Shown here one piece after another: positions 16,178 through 24,089 of a DNA stretch of 24,089 nucleotides; position 1 is the stretch's first letter, and each line of letters starts with the position of its first letter. The translations under genes were made by a program, and so were the position numbers. Source of the DNA: Bin55 sp964511425 (GTDB taxonomy: Bacteria; Pseudomonadota; Gammaproteobacteria; Pseudomonadales; Azotimanducaceae); contig CAZEFI010000026.1 of NCBI GenBank assembly GCA_964511425.1, positions 1 through 24,089 on the forward strand, read 5' to 3'. Below the pieces are notes generated by a model that was given only the letters and a program-made list of their open reading frames with translations, was not told the DNA's origin and ran no database searches.

Positions 16178-18102
16178 TCAATATGCAAACAAACCAACTT
16201 TGGCAACCCTCTGACAAGTTAATTCAATCGTGTAATCTCACGCGATTTGCGAAATCTATTGGAGTTTCCCCACCAGACTACTGCCAATTACATGATTGGT
16301 CAATCAAAAATAAAAAGGAGTTTTGGCGAAATGTGTGGAAGTTCACCAAGATTAAAGGCGATCGTGGCGAGAAAGTATTAGAACAAGAAAGTGATTTCCT
16401 GAAAAGCACTTGGTTCTCTGATGCAAAACTGAACTTCGCGGAGAATTTACTCAGTCAAACAGACGATGATATCGCGATTGTGTCAGTTACCGAATTAGGG
16501 TCTCGATCGGAATTAACCTTCATTGAACTCCGTAGGAAAGTAGCTCAATTTGCTCATGCCCTTTCTGAACTCGGTGTCAAGCAAGGAGACCGTATCGCGT
16601 CTTACCTACCCAACGTTCCAGAATCAATCATCGCAATGTTAGGCACTGCGAGCATCGGTGCGGTGTGGTCCGCTAGTTCTCCAGACTTTGGGTTTCAAGG
16701 TGCGTTCGATAGATTCAGTCAAATCGAGCCCAAAATATTGATTGCTTGCGATGGGTACACCTACAACGGTAAAGAGTTTTATGTCAGCCAAAATGTGAAC
16801 TTATTAGCACAACACATTGATAGTATTGAACAAGTGATAAAGTTTAACTTCTTATCGAAAGAGGAAGACGACTTTGATACTATTTTTCAACGAACCGAGA
16901 GTTCGTGGACGTTTCGGAAGTTTCCGTTCAATCAACCACTTTATGTGATGTACTCTTCCGGTACGACCGGAAAACCGAAGTGTATTGTTCACGGAGCTGG
17001 TGGGACACTCATTCAACACCTCAAGGAACATCAACTCCACGTCGATCTCAAAAGGCGTACCAAAATTTTCTTTTACACCACTTGTGGTTGGATGATGTGG
17101 AACTGGTTAGTCTCTGCTCTCGCAAGCGGTAGTACCTTGGTGTTGTACGAAGGTTCCGCGTTTTGGCCACACCCGCACGCTCTCATTGAATTAATCGAAA
17201 AAGAAAGTATCAACGTATTCGGTGCTGGCGCGAAGTATTACTCAGCATTAGAGAAAACTCGCGTTATACCGAAAGAACTGTACGGCTTAGACTCTCTTCA
17301 ATCGATGCAATCTACGGGGTCACCACTTGCACCAGAGTCGTTCGATTTCGTTTACCGAGATGTCAAGGATGATGTACAAATGGCTTCCATATCGGGCGGT
17401 ACGGACTTGATTTCCTGTTTCGCATTAGGTGTGCCATGGCTACCAGTCCACCGAGGTGAACTCCAAGGTCCCGGATTAGGTATGGCAGTGGACGTGTTTG
17501 ACGACCATGGCAATTCAATTTTTTCCGAGAAAGGAGAACTTGTTTGCACCCAAACGTTCCCAACTAAACCATTAGGATTTTGGAACGACCCAGACGATCA
17601 GAAATTTCGATCAGCTTACTTTGAAAAATTTCCAAATATTTGGGCTCATGGCGACTTTGCTGAGACAAACGAAGTCACCGGCGGACTAGTAATTCATGGA
17701 AGAAGTGATGCGGTGCTAAATCCAGGTGGCTTTCGAATTGGTACCGCGGAAATTTATCGACAGGTGGAGGCTATGTCCGAAATTACAGAGGCTCTGTGTA
17801 TCGGTCAGAATTGGAACAACGACGTACGTGTAATACTGTTTGTCGTTCTTGCTCCGGACGTCAACCTAAGCGAGGAACTTTGCACACGAATCAGGCAAAA
17901 AGTCCGTTTGAACGCATCTCCTCGTCATGTGCCCAAGAAAATTATCGCCGTAGCCGAGATCCCCCGTACTCGCTCAGGAAAAATCGCGGAACTTGCGGTT
18001 CGGGACATCGTGCATGGTCGGGAGATTGACAATACTTCTGCACTAGCGAATCCTGATTGTCTTTCACTATTCAAAAACCGTCCAGAACTACTACTAGACT
18101 AA
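16171..18102 (+). CDS. aacS: acetoacetyl-CoA synthetase
   Basis: This 643-residue acyl-adenylating enzyme makes acetoacetyl-CoA from acetoacetate, ATP and CoA. The N-terminal ACS-type domain has WFSDAKLNFAENLL and the acetoacetate-CoA ligase signature GAVWSASSPDFGFQGAFDRF followed by QIEPKILIACDGY. The ATP loop is YSSGTTGKPKCIVHG (261-275), followed by TTCGWMMWNWLVSAL and ISGGTDLISCF. The C-terminal segment has HGRSDAVLNPGGFRIGTAEIYR and the adenylation lysine Lys604 in RTRSGKIAE. Length fits AacS (about 650). The start may be TTG at 16171 or ATG at 16183; neither has a clear ribosome-binding site. It lies alone on the plus strand and ends 29 bp from the convergent threonine ammonia-lyase. 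Typical roles are ketone-body or polyhydroxybutyrate-derived acetoacetate use; nothing links it to the exporters. Confidence 0.94.
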   Translation: MSINMQTNQLWQPSDKLIQSCNLTRFAKSIGVSPPDYCQLHDWSIKNKKEFWRNVWKFTKIKGDRGEKVLEQESDFLKSTWFSDAKLNFAENLLSQTDDDIAIVSVTELGSRSELTFIELRRKVAQFAHALSELGVKQGDRIASYLPNVPESIIAMLGTASIGAVWSASSPDFGFQGAFDRFSQIEPKILIACDGYTYNGKEFYVSQNVNLLAQHIDSIEQVIKFNFLSKEEDDFDTIFQRTESSWTFRKFPFNQPLYVMYSSGTTGKPKCIVHGAGGTLIQHLKEHQLHVDLKRRTKIFFYTTCGWMMWNWLVSALASGSTLVLYEGSAFWPHPHALIELIEKESINVFGAGAKYYSALEKTRVIPKELYGLDSLQSMQSTGSPLAPESFDFVYRDVKDDVQMASISGGTDLISCFALGVPWLPVHRGELQGPGLGMAVDVFDDHGNSIFSEKGELVCTQTFPTKPLGFWNDPDDQKFRSAYFEKFPNIWAHGDFAETNEVTGGLVIHGRSDAVLNPGGFRIGTAEIYRQVEAMSEITEALCIGQNWNNDVRVILFVVLAPDVNLSEELCTRIRQKVRLNASPRHVPKKIIAVAEIPRTRSGKIAELAVRDIVHGREIDNTSALANPDCLSLFKNRPELLLD

Positions 18103-18131
18103 AGGATTTGATTATTCCGACGATCAATCGA

Positions 18132-19346
18132 TCAATTTACTAAGACTTCGACCTCGTATCCTTCTTCACGTAATTGTTGAACTACATGATCTGCTTGCTC
18201 TTCACCACACAAATGGATCAGAATGTCGATCGGTTGCGAACCTAAGGTACTGATGTGCAGATTTCGTTGATGAGTAATGTCTACTATGTTGCTATCTAAT
18301 TTTCCTAAATGTTGCGTGAGTTTCGCGAGTGACCCCGGAATGTCAGCGACTAGAACCCGGAGACGGATCAAGCGCTTTGAACGTACTAACCCTCGTTCGA
18401 TGACGTTCGCGAGCACCATCATTTCGATGTTTCCACCTGTTACTAAAAGTGCAGTCCTTCCAGTAACTAAGTGGGCGTGTCGAAATAGTGCTGCGAGTGG
18501 TGCTGCGCCTGCGCCCTCGACTACGGTCTTCTTGACTTCAAGTAGTGTGAAGATGGCTCGCTCTATCTCTTCTTCGGTGACTTCCACGATGTCATCAAGA
18601 AGTTCTTTCATCATCGGCCCGGTGATTTCTCCCGGACGCTTTACGGCCATTCCTTCTGCGATCGTCATCGCGGTACGCTTCTCGGTGGGCGGTACGCCGT
18701 AAAACATTGCGTATGCAGTGTTGAAAGTATCAACCTGTACTCCTAAGACACGCACGTTTGACTTAATTTGCTTCACTGCGGAAACAACACCGCAAATTAG
18801 TCCACCTCCGCCGATTGGTACGATCACTGTTTCGATGTTTGGATCTTGCTCAAGAATCTCAATCCCGAGAGTCCCTTGACCAGCAATTACATCCAAGTCA
18901 TCAAATGGATGGACCAAAGTGCGGTTTGTCGACGTAGCCAATTCTCGAGCAAACAGCATCGATTCGTCAAATTTGTCTCCTACTAAGTCAACCTCTGCAC
19001 CCAGAGCCTTGGTACTTTCCACTTTCGTGTTTGGCGTGTATTTCGGCATCACAATCCGTATTGGGATACGAAGTAAACCCGCGTGCCGAGCGATTCCCTG
19101 TGCGTGATTCCCGGCAGAAGCAGCAACTACACCTTGAATCCGTTCCTCCGGTGACAAGAGAAGTAACTTGTTTAGTGCGCCACGCTCTTTAAATGCCGCT
19201 GTGAACTGCTGATTTTCGTACTTAAGAGTTAGGTCTACCCCCGTCAGACTCGAAAGCGTCTCAGAACGTAATAACGGCGTATAGACAAGATGGTCGCGGA
19301 TCCGGTCGTGCGCTTCTTGAATTTGATGTAGTGGGACTGCAGACAT
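18132..19346 (-). CDS. ilvA: threonine ammonia-lyase with one C-terminal ACT domain
   Basis: This 404-residue PLP enzyme deaminates threonine to 2-oxobutanoate. The PLP lysine is Lys53 in QFTAAFKERGALNKL. The substrate-loop SAGNHAQG is at 77-84 and the phosphate-binding glycine run GGGGLICG starts at 179. The C-terminal part (from about 325: RLRVLVADIPGSLAKLTQHL) is a single ACT domain. The length matches the medium form, between catabolic TdcB (about 329, no ACT) and long IlvA (about 514, two ACT-like modules). It could therefore serve isoleucine synthesis or threonine catabolism, with the ACT domain giving amino-acid control. It starts 17 bp after the stop of the FtsX-type permease upstream and is probably transcribed with that exporter. 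The gene is complete. I see no strong ribosome-binding site. Confidence 0.93.
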   Translation of the reverse strand: MSAVPLHQIQEAHDRIRDHLVYTPLLRSETLSSLTGVDLTLKYENQQFTAAFKERGALNKLLLLSPEERIQGVVAASAGNHAQGIARHAGLLRIPIRIVMPKYTPNTKVESTKALGAEVDLVGDKFDESMLFARELATSTNRTLVHPFDDLDVIAGQGTLGIEILEQDPNIETVIVPIGGGGLICGVVSAVKQIKSNVRVLGVQVDTFNTAYAMFYGVPPTEKRTAMTIAEGMAVKRPGEITGPMMKELLDDIVEVTEEEIERAIFTLLEVKKTVVEGAGAAPLAALFRHAHLVTGRTALLVTGGNIEMMVLANVIERGLVRSKRLIRLRVLVADIPGSLAKLTQHLGKLDSNIVDITHQRNLHISTLGSQPIDILIHLCGEEQADHVVQQLREEGYEVEVLVN

Positions 19347-19363
19347 GGATCAGGACGGCTTTG

Positions 19364-20527
19364 CTACTCACCGCGCAGGGCACTGGTAACTGGTAGCAGC
19401 GCGGCACGTATCGCCGGGAAAAATCCGCCCACCATACCTAGCCCTACACTAACCACTATCCCAAGTGCTATCAATGTCGGCGAGACATTAAAGTCAAACG
19501 CAATCTGTGAAAACGATGCAGAATCAAGTGTAGAGACAGTAAATCCGTTGAACGCCAAGTAGGCAACCGATGCACCCAAGCAGCCGCCAAATATTGCTAG
19601 TAACAAAGATTCTGCAAGTACTGAAATAACGACTGGAAAACCACGAAAGCCTATTGCACGCAACGTCGCTATCTCAAAGGTACGAGACGCCACCGCGGTA
19701 TACATTGTGTTGAGTGCTGCAAATACTGCACCAATGCTCATGATGATTCCAACGATCAATGCGAAATACTTTATGACCGTCGTATTGTCATTGGATTGTT
19801 TTTCAAACCACTCTTCCTCAGAATATAGATCGACTTGGAGTCGTGGATTGTCTTCGATGAGATCGATGAGATCGTCATACACTAAGGGGCTGCTGACGCG
19901 CAAACGAAGAGAATTGATACTACCTTCATATCTAAAGGCAGATTGCACGCTATTGATATCACCCCAAAGTTCTGACTCAATCGAACTGCCATCTGCTTCG
20001 AATATTCCCACAACAGTCCATGTAAACTCACGCAATACTACTGTGTCGCCCATTTCTAGACCCACAAATTCTTGCTGTGCTTTCGTGCCCACCACAATCT
20101 CATTCCTACCAGGTTCAAAACGGCGTCCTTCCACCATCTGAAGCTTTGGACGAATTGCGTAAGAGCTATCTGAAACACCTCTTACGACCAAATTTGCCCC
20201 AGTATTTGTCGCTTTTTTAGGAATATCCGCAATCACGAATACCTCAGGTGCAGACAGCTCTATTCCGGAGAGCGTGGAAACGATATTAGCTTCATCAAGG
20301 CTCAAGTTACTGGACATTTCGCCGGTAGCTCCAGCACGTACCACGATCGCTCGATTCGAGTCGGTTGATTGAGTAAATACCGAAGTTAGCCCGGATGCCA
20401 TAGAAAGTAAAGCGACTAAAACTGCTACCACACCTCCAATGCCGACTACTACTACTAGTGAAGAACTCCACCGTGAAGGAATATTCAAGATGTTCATGCG
20501 AGATACTGCAATGATTTGGTTTAACAC
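19364..20527 (-). CDS. FtsX-type ABC transporter permease (second of two)
   Basis: This 387-residue protein has the four-helix MacB/FtsX plan. TM1 is at about 22-45 (SSSLVVVVGIGGVVAVLVALLS, quoted only as a hydrophobic run), a periplasmic domain spans about 50-265, and three TM helices lie near 265-290, 315-340 and 355-380. The coupling motif FEIATLRAIGFRGFPVV lies between TM2 and TM3 and the end is FFPAIRAALLPVTSALRGE. The start is GTG at 20527 with AAGAG about 12 bases upstream; ATG at 20497 would shorten it by ten residues. It follows the other permease by 33 bp. The two differ strongly in sequence, so they probably form a heterodimer with a shared ATPase pair. Confidence 0.9.
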   Translation of the reverse strand: MLNQIIAVSRMNILNIPSRWSSSLVVVVGIGGVVAVLVALLSMASGLTSVFTQSTDSNRAIVVRAGATGEMSSNLSLDEANIVSTLSGIELSAPEVFVIADIPKKATNTGANLVVRGVSDSSYAIRPKLQMVEGRRFEPGRNEIVVGTKAQQEFVGLEMGDTVVLREFTWTVVGIFEADGSSIESELWGDINSVQSAFRYEGSINSLRLRVSSPLVYDDLIDLIEDNPRLQVDLYSEEEWFEKQSNDNTTVIKYFALIVGIIMSIGAVFAALNTMYTAVASRTFEIATLRAIGFRGFPVVISVLAESLLLAIFGGCLGASVAYLAFNGFTVSTLDSASFSQIAFDFNVSPTLIALGIVVSVGLGMVGGFFPAIRAALLPVTSALRGE

Positions 20528-20560
20528 AATACTGCTCTTGCTATGGCGTAAAAGTAGACA

Positions 20561-21709
20561 TTAACGCGTGTGCAACGCATTTACGATCACTAGACGATTA
20601 GCACCGTAGGCTGGCACCATTCCAATCACAAGACCCAGCCCAACGGCAATGCAAGCACCCCAGATGATGGTGTTCGGCGTAACAATGAGAACAAAGCCAG
20701 CAGGAAGATAGGGACCGATACTAGAAAGGACAAAGGAAGCGAGTCCAATACCAACCGTAGCACTCACGATACAGAAGATCAAACTTTCACAGAGCATGAA
20801 ACAAGCGACTCTGCCGTCAGAAAATCCAAGAGTCTTTAGTACTGCTAACTCTGGAATTCGTTCTCGGTAACTGTGAATCATTGTGTTTGCAGTTAATAGT
20901 AACATCGTAAAAAATACAGCACCGATGATTCCATTCATCATCAATTCAATGTCTCCTACTTGTGCAAATAACTCTCGAAATGCCTGCGATTCCGTCATAG
21001 TCTTGGTCGCATCCGCAGAATTTTCGAACAGTTGATCAACGGATTTCGCTATTTCTCCTGACTTGGAGGGGTCGGTGATCGTAAAGATGTACCAACCCAC
21101 ATCAGCAACACCAGATGCTTCTTTCAAATATTCATACTGAAATAAGAACGGTAGATACGATTCTTCAGCTGGGTTTTCTGCGTTGTAAGTACCGACGAGG
21201 TCGAAAATCCACGGTTCACCGTTCTCTGTTGGATAGATTGGGCTAGTCACGGGAACTTTTTGTCCTATTTCCCAATCGTGTTTTTCTGCGAGAGCTTCCG
21301 GTGCTACTGCCGCCGTACGAAGTTGGGAAAACGCTTCTAATACTTGGGGCTCAATAGGGTAGTTTGCGTAGACTTCAAAATACGACAGTGGGTCAACAGC
21401 GAAAGCAATGTCTCTGGTATCCCCTTCCTTAAATATTCCTTCGAACCACGATGCATGCGTGACTAGGGACACTCCTTCGACGGATGCAATTGAGTCGCCG
21501 TAATGGTACGGTAAGAGTTGAATCATGGAGTACTTCGCCGTAGTTTGCATACGTACATCGCTTGTTTCTACTATCGCCCCACTAAACATCACCGCGACCG
21601 AGCGAAGTAACACGAACAATAAAAACGCGGTCAAAAGCGAGAGCATGCTCAACGTGACCAACAACTTTCGTCGGAACATACTCTTGATAAGAAAACGGAA
21701 AGTACTCAC
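20561..21709 (-). CDS. FtsX-type ABC transporter permease (first of two)
   Basis: This 382-residue permease has TM1 at about 15-40 (VTLSMLSLLTAFLLFVLL), a periplasmic domain with a MacB-like core, and three C-terminal TM helices starting near residue 255. The coupling segment is RIPELAVLKTLGFSDGRVACF. The last helix ends GMVPAYGANRLVIVNALHTR, a shortened version of the usual PAxxAAxxxPxxALR ending. The start is GTG at 21709 and overlaps the ATPase stop (GTGA), which suggests coupled translation. It belongs to the 23692-19364 export operon; the substrate cannot be read from sequence. Confidence 0.88.
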   Translation of the reverse strand: MSTFRFLIKSMFRRKLLVTLSMLSLLTAFLLFVLLRSVAVMFSGAIVETSDVRMQTTAKYSMIQLLPYHYGDSIASVEGVSLVTHASWFEGIFKEGDTRDIAFAVDPLSYFEVYANYPIEPQVLEAFSQLRTAAVAPEALAEKHDWEIGQKVPVTSPIYPTENGEPWIFDLVGTYNAENPAEESYLPFLFQYEYLKEASGVADVGWYIFTITDPSKSGEIAKSVDQLFENSADATKTMTESQAFRELFAQVGDIELMMNGIIGAVFFTMLLLTANTMIHSYRERIPELAVLKTLGFSDGRVACFMLCESLIFCIVSATVGIGLASFVLSSIGPYLPAGFVLIVTPNTIIWGACIAVGLGLVIGMVPAYGANRLVIVNALHTR

Positions 21710-22413
21710 TCTTGTTCCTGTGTACTCAGGGTTTGAGTCATGCGCCGGACCAGCTTTCCTTTGTCCAACAACATGGTGCGCTTAGCGTACTCAGCGGCTT
21801 TGGGGTCATGAGTAACCATGATCACTGTTTTATTGTGCTCTTTGTTTAATATTTGAAGCAAGCGCAATATCTCGGTTGCAGTGTCTCGATCTAAGTCACC
21901 TGTAGGTTCATCACAAACAAGTATTTTTGGATCCGCAACGATCGCCCGAGCGATTGCGACTCGCTGTTGTTGGCCTCCAGACAAACGAGCTGGTGAATGT
22001 TTAGCCCGATCACTCAACCCCACTATATCAAGTGCCAAAGCAGCATTCTTTTTACGTTGTTTCGAACCAAGTTTTGTCAGCAGTAATGGGAGTTCTACAT
22101 TCTGTCGCGCACTTAATACCGGAAGTAAGTTATAAAACTGAAAAACAAACCCAATACTTTCAGAACGCCAACGTGCAAGTTTGCCAGAAGAAAGACGTTG
22201 AAGTTCTTGTTCGTTGACCACAATGACGCCTTCGGTAGGACGATCCAAGCCGCCTATTAGGTTAAGCATCGTAGTCTTTCCACTTCCGGATGGACCCATC
22301 AACGCGACGAAGTCACCGGAGTTCACCCGGAATGTAATATTGGAGAGTACATCGACTTCATCTCGGCCTTTCTTGTACGATTTCGAGACGCCTTCCAAAC
22401 TAACGATAGCCAT
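21706..22413 (-). CDS. ABC transporter ATPase, LolD/MacB type
   Basis: This 235-residue ATPase is intact: Walker A GPSGSGKTT (40-48), Q-loop Gln92 (FVFQFYNLLPVLSARQNVEL), signature LSGGQ (144-148), Walker B ILVCDEP (164-170), then TGDLDRDT and switch His202. FVFQFYNLLP and the short length place it in the LolD/MacB/FtsE branch. A GGAG ribosome-binding site lies 9 bases before the ATG. It is 16 bp after the adaptor gene and overlaps the first permease gene. It would power the heterodimer of the two permeases. It is clearly distinct in sequence from the other ATPase in this window (7916-8626), so the two exporters are separate systems. Confidence 0.95.
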   Translation of the reverse strand: MAIVSLEGVSKSYKKGRDEVDVLSNITFRVNSGDFVALMGPSGSGKTTMLNLIGGLDRPTEGVIVVNEQELQRLSSGKLARWRSESIGFVFQFYNLLPVLSARQNVELPLLLTKLGSKQRKKNAALALDIVGLSDRAKHSPARLSGGQQQRVAIARAIVADPKILVCDEPTGDLDRDTATEILRLLQILNKEHNKTVIMVTHDPKAAEYAKRTMLLDKGKLVRRMTQTLSTQEQE

Positions 22414-22429
22414 TCAAGTCTGCTCCATA

Positions 22430-23692
22430 TTAGTTGACCACTTTTACCGGTTTGCCATCTTCGAGTCTAGTGAGATCGAGTTGATCGAGGTTCCGAACGA
22501 CACGAGCTCCTCTCTCAAAGTCATTCTTCAACCGAGTGAATCCACTGGGCGAGGTTGTCAACACATGCACCGACTTTCGTCGAATAGTGTAGTTTTCGAT
22601 TAGCCATACGTAATGTTGTCCGTTTTCTAATGCGACAGTATCGGGTGGTACATCCACACCTAGTGGAATTTCTTCGGTCGATTCGATTGTTGTTCCCTCT
22701 TCGAAAAACGATACCTTTACGCCCATGTCGGGTAATACCCGCGCATCACGTTCGAGAAAACCGATACGCACACGCACCGTCGACCGAGCCCGATCGGCGG
22801 TTGGAATGATTGCAATCACTTCTGCAGGTAGGCTAGTTTCTGGATAGGAAACTAGGGTAACGGTTGCCGGCTGTCCTGGAGATACTCTATTGATGTACTT
22901 TTCGTTGACATCAACTTGGACCTCGATCGAGTCCATGTCGACGATGGTACAGATTCCGGTTCGAGTAAAGCCACCACCTGCGGATATGGGTGAGATCATC
23001 TCTCCCGGTTGTGCCGCTTTCGCGATTACAACTCCGCTAAACGGTGCGCGAATGTTTGTGTCTTCCAGTTCCTGTTCTCGAAGCGTCACGTTTTTTTGAG
23101 CCACTTCAACACTCTTTTCAAGTCGATTTCTTTGGGCCATCAAGCCATCGAGTTGTAACTGTGTCTGATCGACTTGGTCTTGACTCACCATGGCATCAAT
23201 GACTAATTGCTTTACGCGTTTAACGTCTAGTTCAGACTGTTTGATTTGTACGTCTAGTTCATCAATCGAAGCATGTATTTCTTCTACCTGTGCTAGGGCT
23301 AGATCGAGAGTGGTTTGCTGGCGGGTGTCGTCTAAAGTCGCTAATAGTTGATTTTCTTCAACCAGCATGCCTTCTTCCACAAACACCTCTGCAACTCTAC
23401 CAGTAATCTTTGAACTAACAGTTGTTTGACGTCGTGCAACTACGTAGCCAGTACCTTCTAGTACGGAAGTGTCCGAAGGTTGCGATGATGCGATTCGAAC
23501 TACGACGGCCTCGACCTCTAACACTCCTCGACCAGAGAGAAAAAACCAATATCCCGCAAACAGCAAAGGTCCTACAACCACCGCGATGATCGAAAACACA
23601 AGCCAAGGTCGTGGAAATTTTCCACTTACCGACGACCGGTCGATACGAAGTCCTTGAACTTTTTTCTCTAGCTCACTATTTGATTCGGTCAT
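22430..23692 (-). CDS. membrane-anchored HlyD/MacA-type adaptor of the second exporter
   Basis: This 420-residue adaptor has a cytoplasmic basic start and one uncleaved-looking TM helix at about 29-52 (WLVFSIIAVVVGPLLFAGYW). The lipoyl half (GRVAEVFVEEGMLVEENQLLATLDD) is cited by its position at about 98-122. A helical hairpin with the tip AMVSQDQVDQTQLQLDGL follows, then the second half (IRAPFSGVVIAKAAQPGEMI), a beta-barrel with VDVNEKYINRVSPGQPATV, and a membrane-proximal domain. It opens the operon adaptor-ATPase-permease-permease(-threonine ammonia-lyase). It would link the inner-membrane permeases to an outer-membrane channel, which is not encoded in this window. No strong ribosome-binding site precedes the ATG. 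Confidence 0.9.
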   Translation of the reverse strand: MTESNSELEKKVQGLRIDRSSVSGKFPRPWLVFSIIAVVVGPLLFAGYWFFLSGRGVLEVEAVVVRIASSQPSDTSVLEGTGYVVARRQTTVSSKITGRVAEVFVEEGMLVEENQLLATLDDTRQQTTLDLALAQVEEIHASIDELDVQIKQSELDVKRVKQLVIDAMVSQDQVDQTQLQLDGLMAQRNRLEKSVEVAQKNVTLREQELEDTNIRAPFSGVVIAKAAQPGEMISPISAGGGFTRTGICTIVDMDSIEVQVDVNEKYINRVSPGQPATVTLVSYPETSLPAEVIAIIPTADRARSTVRVRIGFLERDARVLPDMGVKVSFFEEGTTIESTEEIPLGVDVPPDTVALENGQHYVWLIENYTIRRKSVHVLTTSPSGFTRLKNDFERGARVVRNLDQLDLTRLEDGKPVKVVN

Positions 23693-23855
23693 GTTTGATT
23701 ATTGAGTGACTTATTTGGTCTACCTCGATGGTTCTCACTTTGTTCTAATGTAATTAGGTATAAAAACACAAAAAATTCAATCTCATCGTATTGTCTGAAC
23801 TGTTGCAGACAAGCTGCTCTTGGTTCAAATACAATCGGAAGATTATAGAGAAACC

Positions 23856-23941
23856 GTTATGCAATAACTGTACATGAAAACATAGATAATTCCGTAGATA
23901 ACTTGACAAACATGGTACCAAGAATAGTTATATATAATAAC
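23856..23941. repeat. two small hairpins with the same stem, possible left end of an IS200/IS605-type element
   Basis: GTTAT-GCA-ATAAC (23856-23868) and GTTAT-ATATA-ATAAC (23927-23941) carry the same 5-bp stem with different loops, the second ending 3 bp before the tnpB ATG. A TTGACA lies at 23903-23908. IS200/IS605 ends are marked by subterminal hairpins rather than inverted repeats, so one of these could be the left-end structure. The sequence is very A+T-rich, where short palindromes arise easily, and the insertion boundary is not defined. Confidence 0.3.
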
Positions 23942-23944
23942 AGT

Positions 23945-24089
23945 ATGTATAACCGTTCAATACGTTACCGACTATATCCCAAGACACAAGATAAAGCCAA
24001 TCGTCTGAAACAGTGTCTCGGGGCGACTCGGTTTGTGTGGAATTACTTTTTGGCGGAAAACCAAAGAATGATGGAAGCCCATCGTGCGG
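23945..24089 (+). CDS. tnpB: TnpB (IS200/IS605 OrfB) N-terminus, cut by window end
   Basis: Translation from the ATG at 23945 gives 48 codons open to the edge. The start IRYRLYPKTQDKANRLKQCL followed by GATRFVWNYFLAENQRMMEA is the N-terminal helix-turn-helix region of TnpB/OrfB proteins (family pattern: YRLYPT..Q, then RFVYNWAL). TnpB is the RNA-guided nuclease of IS200/IS605 elements. No tnpA is visible in the 252 bp upstream, so this may be an OrfB-only element or have lost tnpA. Catalytic RuvC residues and the guide RNA at the 3' end would lie outside the window, so intactness cannot be judged. Confidence 0.85.
   Translation, partial: MYNRSIRYRLYPKTQDKANRLKQCLGATRFVWNYFLAENQRMMEAHRA

Noticed and set aside
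23929..23938. TATAAT with the TTGACA at 23903 as a promoter for tnpB
   Set aside because: The TATAAT at 23933-23938 is 24 bp from the -35 and only 6 bp from the ATG; closer -10 candidates match poorly.
1..24089. CRISPR array, prophage genes, integrase or large repeats
   Set aside because: No regularly spaced repeats, phage structural genes or integrase were seen; the only mobile-element sign is the tnpB start at the right edge.

Overview
The window looks like chromosomal DNA of a gammaproteobacterium with moderate GC content (low-to-mid 40s percent by eye). The support is a pspF/pspABC phage-shock locus with a sigma-54 promoter, a short 4.5S-type SRP RNA, a CCA-encoding tRNA-Ser, and several envelope exporters with periplasmic adaptors, which imply a diderm cell. 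I cannot place the organism further; a marine or environmental lineage is only a guess.

Layout. (1) 1-2709: phage-shock-protein locus, with pspA, pspB and a pspC cut by the window edge on the minus strand, and the activator pspF divergent on the plus strand. A near-perfect -24/-12 promoter lies between them. (2) 2823-3044: 4.5S RNA gene (ffs) followed by tRNA-Ser(GGA), both plus strand. (3) 16002 down to 3174, minus strand: a long, mostly tightly packed gene set. In order of transcription it encodes a catalytic TldD-like metallopeptidase, a non-catalytic partner, a second catalytic peptidase, a second non-catalytic partner, then (after a 318-bp gap) an ABC ATPase, three different HlyD/MacA-type adaptors and a MacB-type permease. 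All four peptidase-family proteins begin with apparent signal peptides, whereas the known E. coli TldD/TldE pair is cytoplasmic. (4) 16171-18102, plus strand: acetoacetyl-CoA synthetase, divergent from the peptidase set. (5) 23692 down to 18132, minus strand: a second ABC export operon (adaptor, ATPase, two FtsX-type permeases) that runs with a 17-bp gap into a threonine ammonia-lyase. (6) 23945-24089: the first 48 codons of a TnpB-type (IS200/IS605 OrfB) protein, cut by the window edge.

The most interesting part is region 3. Two tandem catalytic/pseudo-peptidase pairs, probably periplasmic, sit in the same gene set as a tripartite ABC exporter that has three non-identical adaptors. By analogy with TldD/TldE, which trim peptides such as the microcin B17 leader, I infer an envelope peptide-processing and export (or detoxification) system. 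The substrate is unknown. No precursor peptide and no TolC-like outer-membrane factor is visible here, so both would have to be encoded elsewhere.
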